Shown here one piece after another: positions 17,547-26,226 of a stretch of DNA of 35,159 nt. The position numbers were made by a program, and so were the translations under genes. This DNA comes from Melioribacteraceae bacterium. Lineage in GTDB: Bacteria; Bacteroidota; Ignavibacteria; Ignavibacteriales; Melioribacteraceae. The notes beneath the pieces are model-generated. The model was not told the origin of the DNA. It worked only from the letters and a program-made list of their open reading frames with translations, and did not search any database. Position 1 is the stretch's first letter. The number at the start of each line of letters is the position of its first letter. The stretch spans positions 1 through 35,159 of the forward strand of contig JALSTL010000173.1 of assembly GCA_026983755.1 (NCBI GenBank), given 5' to 3'.

Positions 17547-17560
17547 TTTAGTAAATTTAT
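17547..17560 (+). promoter_or_regulatory. Promoter-like 14-mer, copy 3 (upstream of purM)
   Basis: TTTAGTAAATTTAT read toward purM, ending 87 bp before its ATG. It shares two further bases (AT) with the copy upstream of the ComEA-like gene. A TAAATTTG also lies at 17476-17483 in the same intergenic region. Confidence 0.45.
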
Positions 17561-17647
17561 ATTGGTTTCAAATTGCTTTGTTGCATAATTTAAGAAAGAG
17601 TTTATAAAACCATTTTAAGTTGGTAAAAAATTTTTTTAAGGAACATT

Positions 17648-18646
17648 ATGGAAATAGATTATGAAAAATCGGGTGTAAATCTTATAGCAGGTGAAAGAAC
17701 CGTTGATAACATAAAATCTGTTGTAAAATCTACCTTTAACAAAAACGTGTTAGCCGGCATAGGGCATTTCGGAGCATTTTACCAACTTGATTTAGCCCAA
17801 TATCGCAATCCCGTTCTTGTTTCCAGCGTTGACGGAGTTGGAACCAAATTAAAAATTGCAATAGATACCGGAATACATGATACTATCGGACAAGATTTGG
17901 TTAATCACTGTGTAAACGATATTGCCGTATGCGGAGCCAACCCAATGTATTTTATGGATTATATGGCATTCGGGAAACTTAAGCCCAAAGTTGCTACCGA
18001 TATTATGAAAGGTTTTGCAAAAGCTTGTAAAGAAAATAATATAGCTTTAATTGGCGGAGAAACGGCAGAAATGCCGGGACTTTATAGCTTAAAAGATTAT
18101 GATATTTCCGGTACTATTGTGGGAATTGTTGAAAAGGAAAATATTTTGGATGGTAAAAACATTAAAAACGGCGATTTACTTATCGGGTTCGCTTCAAACG
18201 GTTTGCATACAAACGGATATTCTTTGGCAAGAAAAGTATTGCTGGATAAATTCAGTTTAAATGAAAACCACGAACTTTTGAAAAATAACATAGGAACCGA
18301 ATTATTAAAAATACACAAATCATATTTGAACTTAATTCAAACTTTAATTAAAAAAAATAATGTCAAAGCATTTTCGCATATAACCGGTGGTGGTATTATA
18401 GGTAACACAAAACGTGTTGTTCCTAAAAATTGTAAAATTATTATCGACTGGAATTCTTGGGAAATGCCTAATATTTTTAAGTTGATCCAACAAACCGGAA
18501 AAATTTCAGATGAAGAAATGAGAAAAGTTTTTAATATTGGAATCGGGTTAATTGCAATAATAGACAAAAAGGAATTGCCATCTTTATTTAAAACTGTTAA
18601 TTCATTAGGTGAAAATCCGGTTGTAATTGGGGAAATACAATCATAA
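17648..18646 (+). CDS. purM: Phosphoribosylformylglycinamidine cyclo-ligase (AIR synthetase)
   Basis: PurM closes the imidazole ring of FGAM to make AIR in purine synthesis, using ATP. The 332-residue length is standard. It has Y-E-K-S-G-V-N near the start and G-H-F-G-A-F-Y near 39-45. S-S-V-D-G-V-G-T-K-L-K-I-A (about 58-70) is the ATP/substrate site, followed by N-D-I-A-V-C-G-A-N-P and G-G-E-T-A-E-M-P-G. S-N-G-L-H-T-N-G-Y-S-L-A-R and H-I-T-G-G-G lie further on. The ATG follows an AAGGA sequence. It is followed 13 bp later by the TatD-radical SAM gene, so the two are probably co-transcribed; the pairing has no obvious metabolic logic. Confidence 0.96.
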   Translation: MEIDYEKSGVNLIAGERTVDNIKSVVKSTFNKNVLAGIGHFGAFYQLDLAQYRNPVLVSSVDGVGTKLKIAIDTGIHDTIGQDLVNHCVNDIAVCGANPMYFMDYMAFGKLKPKVATDIMKGFAKACKENNIALIGGETAEMPGLYSLKDYDISGTIVGIVEKENILDGKNIKNGDLLIGFASNGLHTNGYSLARKVLLDKFSLNENHELLKNNIGTELLKIHKSYLNLIQTLIKKNNVKAFSHITGGGIIGNTKRVVPKNCKIIIDWNSWEMPNIFKLIQQTGKISDEEMRKVFNIGIGLIAIIDKKELPSLFKTVNSLGENPVVIGEIQS

Positions 18647-18659
18647 AAACGGAGATTTA

Positions 18660-20018
18660 ATGTTTATAGATACACATGCACACTTGTTTTATCCGAATTT
18701 TAACGGAGAAGTTGAACAAATAATAGAAAGAGCATTAAATGCGGGAGTAGAAAAAATAATTGTTCCTGCTACCGATTTGGCAACTTCCAAACAAGCAATA
18801 GATTTGGCGGAAAAATACGATTTTATTTTTGCCGCCGTTGGTGTTCATCCGCATGATACGGGTGAAATTCAAGAAAATTATTTGGAAATTTTGGAAGAAT
18901 TTTCCAAACACGAAAAAGTTGTTGCAATTGGAGAAATTGGCCTTGATTATTATTACGACTTTTCTCCAAAAGAAAAACAAATTAAAGCTTTCAAAGAGCA
19001 AATTGATTTGGCCGTTAAAACAAATCTTCCGATTATTGTTCACAACAGAGAATCGAACGAAGATATAATGGAAATAATAAGACAATATAAGAGAACAAAT
19101 TTAAAAGCCCAGTTTCATTGCTTTGCCGGTGGAATAAAAGAAGCCAAAGAACTTATTTCCATGAAACACTTTATTTCATTTACTGGAAATATCACTTTTA
19201 AAAAAGCAGAAAGTGTACGCAATGTTTTAAAAAACGTTGAAATTGAAAATATATTACTTGAAACCGATTCCCCTTTTTTAACTCCGGTACCTTATCGCGG
19301 AAAAAGAAACGAACCTGCTAACATAACATTGATTGCAGAAAAAATTGCCGAACTTCACAATGTAACCATAGAAGATGTTGCAAGAACAACAAACTACAAT
19401 GTTTATAAATTATTCGGAATAGGTAAAAAACCGGAATTAAGTTTTGTTTATAAAATTGGAAATTCACTTTATATAAATGTAACAAACAGATGTAATGCGG
19501 ATTGTGTTTTTTGCGATAGAAAAGGTGATGCGGTTATTAGCGGTTATAACTTAAAAATGGAAAAAGCAGAAGAACCAAGTGCGGAAAAATATATTGAACT
19601 TATTGGGGATCCCAAAAAATATAATGAAATAGTTTTCTGTGGTTACGGAGAACCAACTATCCGCTGGAACGTGGTAAAAAAAATTGCCGAATATATAAAA
19701 GCTAATGGCGGTAAAACACGTTTGAACACTAACGGACACGGAAATTTTATAAATAAAAAAGATATTACTCCGGAATTAAAAGGATTAATTGACACAGTAT
19801 CAATAAGTTTAAACTCAACCGACCCAAATCAATATGCAAAACTAATGAAAGTTGACCCTGCAATGCATAAAGAGATGTTGGACTTTGCTAAAAAAGCAAA
19901 ACAATATTCAAATGTTATCCTTTCAATTGTAGGGCTTGAAGAAGTTGATAAAGAAAAAGCAAAAGATTTGGCTGTAAACCGTCTTGGTGTTAAGTTTAGA
20001 GAAAGAGAATATTTTTAA
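18660..20018 (+). CDS. TatD-family nuclease fused to a radical SAM domain
   Basis: This 452-residue protein joins two enzymes. Residues 1 to about 260 are a complete TatD metal-dependent nuclease: D-T-H-A-H (H6, H8), G-E-I-G-L-D-Y-Y, I-V-H-N-R-E, F-H-C-F-A-G and L-E-T-D-S-P-F-L-T-P supply the expected metal ligands. Residues about 265-452 form a short radical SAM domain with C-N-A-D-C-V-F-C (cysteines 278, 282, 285) for the 4Fe-4S cluster and a G-Y-G-E-P-T SAM-binding motif. NCBI describes this partner as a 'TatD family-associated radical SAM protein', usually a separate gene. The start at 18660 has GGAG in front; an in-frame TTG 33 bp upstream lies inside purM and is unlikely. The reaction of the radical SAM half is unknown. 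Confidence 0.92.
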   Translation: MFIDTHAHLFYPNFNGEVEQIIERALNAGVEKIIVPATDLATSKQAIDLAEKYDFIFAAVGVHPHDTGEIQENYLEILEEFSKHEKVVAIGEIGLDYYYDFSPKEKQIKAFKEQIDLAVKTNLPIIVHNRESNEDIMEIIRQYKRTNLKAQFHCFAGGIKEAKELISMKHFISFTGNITFKKAESVRNVLKNVEIENILLETDSPFLTPVPYRGKRNEPANITLIAEKIAELHNVTIEDVARTTNYNVYKLFGIGKKPELSFVYKIGNSLYINVTNRCNADCVFCDRKGDAVISGYNLKMEKAEEPSAEKYIELIGDPKKYNEIVFCGYGEPTIRWNVVKKIAEYIKANGGKTRLNTNGHGNFINKKDITPELKGLIDTVSISLNSTDPNQYAKLMKVDPAMHKEMLDFAKKAKQYSNVILSIVGLEEVDKEKAKDLAVNRLGVKFREREYF

Positions 20019-20122
20019 CGGTAACTCTTGGAATTGATATTAACATACAAGACAAAATTAATATTAAATTATAAAATAGCAGAAAGCACTATATCGGCTT
20101 TCATAAACTCTATATAAAATCG

Positions 20123-21556
20123 ATGAAACCAAATTTAAAAATATTATTTTTTAGTACTCTTATATTTTTTATTGTCAATATAAACATTGCGCAATCGTTT
20201 AATAAAAAAGTTGAAAAAGCCATAAACAAAATTTTGGAAAACGATTATTTTAAATCTACAATTTTATCGGTTGATATTTACGACTTAACTTCAAAAAAAA
20301 TTATTTATAAAAAAAATCCGAAATTGTTATTACATCCCGCTTCAAATTTAAAACTTTTAACAACGGCAACAGCCTTAGAATATCTTGGACCAGATTACGA
20401 ATTTACCACCTCGGTATATCATAACGGAATTGTAATGGATTCCGTATGCTACGGAGATATTTTTATTGTAGGAGGTTTCGACCCCGATTTTACCGTTAGA
20501 GACTTGGATACAATTGTAACCGAAATAAAAAAATACGGAATAAAAGAAATACGCGGAAACCTTTATGGAGATGTTTCCAAAATGGATTCTTTGTTTTGGG
20601 GAAACGGTTGGATGTGGGACGATGATCCTTCTACGGATTTTCCTTACATGACACCGCTAATTATAAATGACGCCGCTGTAAAAATTGTCTATCGTCCGGG
20701 AATTATTAATAAACCGATTAGTTACGAATTAATTCCTCAAACAAATTTTTTTAATGTCGTTAACGAATCAATAACAACCAAAGAAGATACTTCAAACTTT
20801 AAAATTACGCGTAATTGGTTAACAAGAGGAAATCAAATTCAAATATCGGGCGATATTTCTTATAAGGAAGAACAAGATACCGTTGAATTGAATGTAGTTA
20901 ATTCCGAATTTTATTTTATGTATTTATTCAAAGAAGCATTGCAACGCGATTCGATTGCGGTTAAAGGAAAAATAGATACATTAAAGTTACCGGAATTTTC
21001 CAAAAAAATTTATATTCATAAAAGAAAGTTTAAAGACATTATAAATAATTTAAATAAAAAAAGCGATAACTTAAGTGCGGAAATGACATTGAGAGCTTTG
21101 GCATTAAAACATAATAAAAAAGCCAGAGCAAAATACGGAATAGAAATGATTGATAGTCTTATTGAAAAAACCGGTTTAAATTATAAAAATTACAAAATTG
21201 TTGACGGTTCAGGAGTTTCGCATTACAATCTTGTTACAACAGAACTTCTGGTTGAAGTATTGAAATATCTTTATGAAAAATCGAAAAAGAATTATAAAAT
21301 TTTATATAATTCTTTACCCATTGCAGGTATAGACGGAACGCTGGAAAAAAGGATGAAAAGAGGAGCCGCTTACAAAAACGTTCGTGCAAAAACCGGAACA
21401 TTAAGTGGTGTAAGTACTCTTTCGGGATATTTACTTAGCAAAAACAAACACAGAATTGCTTTTTCGATTTTTATTCAAAACTATGTTAAAAAAGGGAAAG
21501 TGGCCCGTTATTATCAAGATAAAATTTGCAAGTTTTTATGCAAAACAAAACTATAA
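20123..21556 (+). CDS. dacB: D-alanyl-D-alanine carboxypeptidase/endopeptidase (PBP4/DacB family)
   Basis: This exported penicillin-binding protein of class C (peptidase S13) trims peptidoglycan stem peptides or crosslinks in the periplasm. The 477-residue protein has a signal peptide at 1-24 (ending N-I-A-Q). The three active-site motifs are all present: S-N-L-K (S74-K77, the acylated serine and its lysine), S-D-N (314-316) and K-T-G (423-425). The PBP4-type insert lies between the first two. It is the last plus-strand gene before convergent tex, with 36 bp between them and no clear terminator. Confidence 0.92.
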   Translation: MKPNLKILFFSTLIFFIVNINIAQSFNKKVEKAINKILENDYFKSTILSVDIYDLTSKKIIYKKNPKLLLHPASNLKLLTTATALEYLGPDYEFTTSVYHNGIVMDSVCYGDIFIVGGFDPDFTVRDLDTIVTEIKKYGIKEIRGNLYGDVSKMDSLFWGNGWMWDDDPSTDFPYMTPLIINDAAVKIVYRPGIINKPISYELIPQTNFFNVVNESITTKEDTSNFKITRNWLTRGNQIQISGDISYKEEQDTVELNVVNSEFYFMYLFKEALQRDSIAVKGKIDTLKLPEFSKKIYIHKRKFKDIINNLNKKSDNLSAEMTLRALALKHNKKARAKYGIEMIDSLIEKTGLNYKNYKIVDGSGVSHYNLVTTELLVEVLKYLYEKSKKNYKILYNSLPIAGIDGTLEKRMKRGAAYKNVRAKTGTLSGVSTLSGYLLSKNKHRIAFSIFIQNYVKKGKVARYYQDKICKFLCKTKL

Positions 21557-21592
21557 AAGTTTCCCGCCTGGTTTTCATTTTTTCTTATTAAG

Positions 21593-23758
21593 TTATTTCA
21601 TACTCAAAGCTATTCTATGTTTAGCAATATCAACGGATTTAATAGTTACATCAATAATATCTCCAACGCTAAGAATTTCCAAAGGATGTTTTATAAATTG
21701 ATTTGCCATTTCGGAAATGTGAAGAAGTCCGTCTTGTTTTAATCCAACATCAACAAATGCACCGAAATCAACAACATTTCTAACCGTTCCTTTAAGTGTC
21801 ATTCCTATTTCGAGGTCTTCAATTTTCATAACATCATTTCTCAAAATCGGTTTGGGCATATCTTCACGCGGATCTCTGCCCGGCTTATTTAAATTTTCAA
21901 GAATATATTCCAATGTGGGAATTCCAATATTCATAGATTCGGCAATGTTTTTCAATCCTTTGTTTTTAACATATTGTTCAACAAGTTTACCCTTTACAAT
22001 TATTTCCGTTGAAGAAATATTACATAAATCCAAAAGTTGTTTTGTTACCGTATAAGACTCGGGATGAATAAAAGTATTATCCAATGGATTGTTGCCACCC
22101 GATATTTTTAAAAAACCGGCAGCTTGTTCAAATAATTTTTTACCCAAACCGGGAACATTAAGCAATTCTTTTCGGTTGTTAAATTTTCCGTTACTATCTC
22201 TAAATTTAACAATGTTGCCGGCTATTCTTTTATTAAACCCGGCAACATAAGTAAGTAACGAAACCGAAGCGGTATTTAAGTTAACGCCAACATAATTAAC
22301 ACAACTGATAACCACATCATCAAGATTTTTACTAAGTAATTTTTGATTAACGTCGTGCTGATAAAGACCAACACCAATAGATTTGGGTTCGATTTTTACA
22401 AGTTCGGCAAGTGGATCCAAAACTCTGCGTGCAATAGAAATGTTCCCTCTTTGACTGGCTTCCAAATCCGGAAATTCTTGTTTGGCAATAGGCGAAGCCG
22501 AATAAACAGAGGCTCCGGCTTCGTTTACAATTAAGTAATAACAATCAAGATTGTTTTCAGTAATTATTTCCGAAATCATAAATTCGGTTTCTCTGCTTGC
22601 CGTTCCGTTGCCTATTGCAATTATATCAACATTATATTTTTTTACAAGTTTTAGTATTGTTGATTTTGCATCCGATATTTTCCTTTGAGGCGGATGCGGA
22701 TATATAGTACTTCCTTCCAAATATTTACCCGTTTTATCTATAACCGCAACTTTAGAACCGGAAACAAACCCGGGGTCTATACCCATAATTATTTTATTCA
22801 TCATAGGCGGCTGAAGCAATAACTGCCTTAAATTGGAACCGAAAATTTCTATGGCGTGTTTATCGGCAATTTCGGTAAGGTAATTTCTTGTTTCCCTTTC
22901 CAATGATGGATAAAGAAGTCGGTTAAAAGAATCCGTTAAAGTCTCTTCCAAAATTGTTTGGAAAACGGTTTGGTGGAAATTAAAATATAGTGAATAAATT
23001 TTATTAAATAAAAATTCTTTATCAAAATTAAACGATACTCTTAAAAATCCTTCACGTTCTCCCCGATTTAATGCCAAAGTTTGATAAGGTTTTATTTTTG
23101 TTATTTCAATTTCAAAATTATGATAAATTTCATAAACATCGGTTTTGTTATTTTTTTTGGCCTTATCTTTTTTAGCAACTTTTTTTGATTTTATCCTTGA
23201 AGAAGATAAAAGGTATTTTCTTATTTCTTTTCTAACATCGGCACTATCGCTAATCATTTCCGCAATTATATCTTTAGCTCCTTTTAATGCTTCTTCCGAT
23301 GTTTCAACACCTTTTTGCACATCTACATATTTCTTTAACACATCATCAAAGTTTCCGAGAAAGTTTGGATTGGTTATAATAAAATTTGCAAGAGGTTCCA
23401 AACCTTTTTCTTTTGCAATGCTACCGCGTGTTTTTCTTTTTGGTTTATAAGGTAAATATAAATCCTCAACTTCTTGAAGTTTATCTGCCCTTAATATTTT
23501 TTCTTTTAGTTTTTCCGTTAATTTACCTTGTTCTTTAATACTATTTAATACCGTATCTTTTCTTTCTTCCAAAAGTTTTAAGTAATTATATGTTAATTCA
23601 ATATCCCGTAATTGTTCTTCGTCCAGTCCGCCTGTTTTTTCTTTTCTATAACGTGCTATAAAAGGTATTGTGGCATCTTCTTCAAAAAGTTTAATTGTTT
23701 CGTTTACCTGATTTGTATCGATATTAAGCTTTTTTGCTATTTGTTCTTCTTTTGTCAT
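21593..23758 (-). CDS. tex: Tex-like RNA-binding transcription accessory protein
   Basis: This 721-residue cytoplasmic nucleic-acid-binding protein is related to Bordetella Tex and eukaryotic Spt6. The N-terminal Tex domain holds A-T-I-P-F-I-A-R-Y-R-K-E-K-T-G-G-L-D-E (about 29-47). A YqgF/RNase H-like domain begins at I-M-G-I-D-P-G-F near 329. Helix-hairpin-helix repeats lie near 490-560 (N-V-P-G-L-G-K-K). A C-terminal S1 RNA-binding domain (about 648-721) holds G-T-V-R-N-V-V-D-F-G-A-F-V-D-V-G. The protein ends right after S1, without the extra tail of some homologues. A TAAATTTG element lies at 23831-23838, 72 bp upstream. Confidence 0.93.
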   Translation of the reverse strand: MTKEEQIAKKLNIDTNQVNETIKLFEEDATIPFIARYRKEKTGGLDEEQLRDIELTYNYLKLLEERKDTVLNSIKEQGKLTEKLKEKILRADKLQEVEDLYLPYKPKRKTRGSIAKEKGLEPLANFIITNPNFLGNFDDVLKKYVDVQKGVETSEEALKGAKDIIAEMISDSADVRKEIRKYLLSSSRIKSKKVAKKDKAKKNNKTDVYEIYHNFEIEITKIKPYQTLALNRGEREGFLRVSFNFDKEFLFNKIYSLYFNFHQTVFQTILEETLTDSFNRLLYPSLERETRNYLTEIADKHAIEIFGSNLRQLLLQPPMMNKIIMGIDPGFVSGSKVAVIDKTGKYLEGSTIYPHPPQRKISDAKSTILKLVKKYNVDIIAIGNGTASRETEFMISEIITENNLDCYYLIVNEAGASVYSASPIAKQEFPDLEASQRGNISIARRVLDPLAELVKIEPKSIGVGLYQHDVNQKLLSKNLDDVVISCVNYVGVNLNTASVSLLTYVAGFNKRIAGNIVKFRDSNGKFNNRKELLNVPGLGKKLFEQAAGFLKISGGNNPLDNTFIHPESYTVTKQLLDLCNISSTEIIVKGKLVEQYVKNKGLKNIAESMNIGIPTLEYILENLNKPGRDPREDMPKPILRNDVMKIEDLEIGMTLKGTVRNVVDFGAFVDVGLKQDGLLHISEMANQFIKHPLEILSVGDIIDVTIKSVDIAKHRIALSMK

Positions 23759-23881
23759 TGTTGATGTTAACCTTAGTTGCTTAAATATTAAAAATAAAGG
23801 TGATAAAGTTAAGAGGATAATTTAATAATTCAAATTTATTATATTATTTATGTTAAAAACCATGCAAAAAGTATGTACAAT

Positions 23882-25018
23882 TTATTCATTAAAAGGTATT
23901 GTTTTTCGGATAATTTTGAATAGCTCCGTAGCCCGTTCAATTAATAAATTATATGCATTATTCATTGCTTGATTGTGAGAAAGATTTTTTGTTTTAACGG
24001 ATATAACCGAAACGGCGTTTAGTTTGTTTAATTCTTTTTTTCTTAATTTTACATCACCGCAAATAATTGCAACCGGTTTTTTAAATTGTTTACATCTTTC
24101 AACAATTCCCTTGATTGTTTTCCCTTTTAATGTTTGGTTATCAAGCAATCCTTCTCCGGTAATAACCAAATCGCTTTGCATTAAATAATAATCAAAATTT
24201 AATATATTTAATATTGAATGAATGCCATTTTCAATTTTTACATTTCCCATAAAAAGTAAACTGGCAATAATTCCGCCGCCGGCACCGCTGCCTTTTACTT
24301 TGCTTACTTTTATGCCGAATGTTTTTTCAATTAAGTTTGAATAATTTTTTAATCCGTTTTCCAGATGTTTTACATCGTCGGCTGTTGCACCTTTTTGAAG
24401 AGCATAAAAATATGCGGCTCCTTGCTTCCCTGTTAATTTATTTGTTACATCGGTAAAAATTTTAAGTTGAACGTTTTTTATATCTATTGCATTTTCCGTA
24501 TTTATGGTTTTTATTTTTTCCAAATTTTTTCCTATCGGTTTTAGTTTATTGTTGTTTCCATCAATAAATTCAACCCCAAAGGCAGATGCTATTCCAATTC
24601 CGGCATCTGTGGTTGCGGTACCACCAACAAACAAAAAAATTTCTTTAGCTCCTTTTTTTATTGCATCCAATATAATTTTACCGGTACCGAATGTTGATGT
24701 AAACATAGGATTACGTTCTTCTTTATTAAGCAGTTGCAATCCTGAGGCCAAAGCAACTTCTATGAATGCAACATTACCTGATAAACCATAATATGTTGTA
24801 ATTGGTCTGAACAGAGGATCTTCGGTGGCAACAATAATTTTTTCAAAGTTCAAATTATTTTGTAAAACCTTTAACGAACCTTCGCCACCATCGGCAATAG
24901 GAATTTTTTTTATTTCTACGGAAGAATCAACTTTTAAAATTCCTTTTTCTACGGCGTTACATACTTCTTGAGACGAAAGAGAGCCTTTGAATTTATCGGG
25001 AGCAATTATTATTTTCAA
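23882..25018 (-). CDS. Glycerate kinase (GlxK/GarK type)
   Basis: This enzyme phosphorylates D-glycerate with ATP, to 2- or 3-phosphoglycerate depending on the subfamily; the GlxK/GarK type usually gives 2-phosphoglycerate. The 378-residue protein matches family PF02595. Landmarks are I-A-P-D-K-F-K-G-S-L-S-S near the N-terminus, P-I-A-D-G-G-E-G-S near 40-48, T-T-D-A-G-I-G near 123-129, G-S-G-A-G-G-G-I near 238-245 and V-I-T-G-E-G near 285-290. The start codon is TTG with no Shine-Dalgarno visible, but the conserved M-K-I-I-I-A-P-D-K-F-K-G start supports it. It stands apart from its neighbours by about 120 bp on each side. Confidence 0.93.
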   Translation of the reverse strand: MKIIIAPDKFKGSLSSQEVCNAVEKGILKVDSSVEIKKIPIADGGEGSLKVLQNNLNFEKIIVATEDPLFRPITTYYGLSGNVAFIEVALASGLQLLNKEERNPMFTSTFGTGKIILDAIKKGAKEIFLFVGGTATTDAGIGIASAFGVEFIDGNNNKLKPIGKNLEKIKTINTENAIDIKNVQLKIFTDVTNKLTGKQGAAYFYALQKGATADDVKHLENGLKNYSNLIEKTFGIKVSKVKGSGAGGGIIASLLFMGNVKIENGIHSILNILNFDYYLMQSDLVITGEGLLDNQTLKGKTIKGIVERCKQFKKPVAIICGDVKLRKKELNKLNAVSVISVKTKNLSHNQAMNNAYNLLIERATELFKIIRKTIPFNE

Positions 25019-25141
25019 TTTAATATTTTTTTTTGATTTAATTATTTACATATAAGATAAGCAAGCAATAAATTTTATGTAAGAAATTTTAGAATAAAAC
25101 ATTTACAATTATTACAATATTAAGAAATAGAAAATAAAAAG

Positions 25142-25660
25142 TTATTTACTTTTAATAAACCAATTTGTAACACCTTTAACGGCTTTTTCAACAAATTCTT
25201 CTTTTTTCATTTTTTCTTGCTCATCTTTGTTTACGCTTTCAAATCCTACGGCAACAAAGTAAGTTGCTTTATCAAAAAAGTTATTGATTTTTTGATAGAA
25301 TTCCAGCGATTGATGTAAATCTAAAATAGAGTTAATAACGCCTTGATTAACAATGTAACGCCACAGAACAACTCTAGCTAAAATCAATGCATAAATAACC
25401 TCGCTATTTTTCAGATCTTCCGAGGCTCTTTCTCTGCCCAGCTTAACAAAATGCTCTGCGGTTTTAGAATCGCCCGGATCTGCATTCATTATCCATTCGC
25501 CGAGCCTTCTGTAAACATCGTAAACTCTAATACCAAGAACGGCTTCGTCAATATTCCGGTATCCTTTTGTTGCGGGATTTGTTTTAATTTCATGAATCCA
25601 TTCTTTTGTAAGTGATTCTGCGTGGTCTTCAACTAATCTGATAAATTTTTCGTATAACAT
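25142..25660 (-). CDS. RsbRD N-terminal domain-like protein
   Basis: This 172-residue soluble helical protein resembles the RsbT co-antagonist RsbRD N-terminal domain (PF14361). That domain is a globin-like helical sensor module normally attached to STAS or other signalling domains. Visible parts are L-T-K-E-W-I-H-E-I-K near 17-26, the central R-V-Y-D-V-Y-R-R-L-G-E-W, and F-V-K-L-G-R-E-R-A-S-E-D. Here it stands alone, with no STAS or kinase domain. The start is fixed by GGAGGT a few bases upstream. The role is unknown; a stress- or envelope-sensing module is an inference. The neighbouring upstream gene is a small lipoprotein. Confidence 0.65.
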   Translation of the reverse strand: MLYEKFIRLVEDHAESLTKEWIHEIKTNPATKGYRNIDEAVLGIRVYDVYRRLGEWIMNADPGDSKTAEHFVKLGRERASEDLKNSEVIYALILARVVLWRYIVNQGVINSILDLHQSLEFYQKINNFFDKATYFVAVGFESVNKDEQEKMKKEEFVEKAVKGVTNWFIKSK

Positions 25661-25706
25661 TTTGCACCTCCGTTTAATTGTTTTGAGAAGTACATTATTT
25701 CTAATA

Positions 25707-25740
25707 CGAAAAACCGAATATTTTTAGGAGTGGTTTTCCG
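25707..25740 (-). terminator. Possible hairpin just after the small lipoprotein gene
   Basis: On the minus strand CGGAAAACC (25740-25732) pairs with GGTTTTTCG (25715-25707) with one G-U pair and a 16-nt loop, starting 4 bp after the lipoprotein stop. There is no T-run after the stem, so it may be an mRNA 3' structure rather than a true intrinsic terminator. Confidence 0.3.
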
Positions 25741-25743
25741 GAA

Positions 25744-26175
25744 TTATTCTTTTGTTAAATTAAATTTTGCTTCCGCAATTTTTTTTTGTTTACTATATTC
25801 ATCACGAATATTAAACAATAGTTTGTAACTTCCGGTTTCAAATGTTCTATCAAGTTCAATTTGAACTTCAACGGGTATATCAATGAACTTATTTTTTTGT
25901 TTATTTTCAAGTGTATCCGAAAATATTTTTTTTAATGTATCGTTGGAAGATGTTATTAAATTTACAAAGCAATATAATTTAGACTTATATATGTTTTTGT
26001 TTTTCTTTTGTTGAAATCCCGTAGCAACAACCGTTCCATTTACTTCCCAACCATCGCCAACATCAAAAGCAAATGCTTCGGAGTTTGAAAGTTTTAGTTT
26101 CGAATTATTTTTTGAGCATGCAAATTGAAGTATAATTATTGAAAACAAAAAAAATATTTTTATAAAAAACTTCAT
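25744..26175 (-). CDS. Small lipoprotein of unknown function
   Basis: The 143-residue protein has a lipoprotein signal peptide with lipobox L-Q-F-A-C (cysteine at residue 20), so it should be lipid-anchored in the envelope. The mature part is about 120 residues, lysine-rich, with alternating patterns typical of a beta-sandwich (V-N-G-T-V-V-A-T-G-F..., L-Y-C-F-V-N-L-I-T, I-P-V-E-V-Q-I-E-L, S-Y-K-L-L-F-N-I-R-D). I do not recognise a family. Its Shine-Dalgarno is AAGGAGG. serC lies 51 bp upstream in the reading direction and the RsbRD-like gene 83 bp downstream, all on the same strand. Confidence 0.65.
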   Translation of the reverse strand: MKFFIKIFFLFSIIILQFACSKNNSKLKLSNSEAFAFDVGDGWEVNGTVVATGFQQKKNKNIYKSKLYCFVNLITSSNDTLKKIFSDTLENKQKNKFIDIPVEVQIELDRTFETGSYKLLFNIRDEYSKQKKIAEAKFNLTKE

Positions 26176-26226
26176 CCGTCCTCCTTTTTATTCTTCTCCG
26201 GTAAAGGAGAGGAATTTTATAAGACG

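Noticed and set aside
18627..18659. Earlier TTG start for the TatD-radical SAM gene inside purM
   Set aside because: The ATG at 18660 has a GGAG in front and gives the canonical M-F-I-D-T-H-A-H start.
20082..20102. GAAAGC-N9-GCTTTC hairpin between the TatD fusion and dacB
   Set aside because: A 6-bp stem without a T-run on either strand is too weak to call a terminator.
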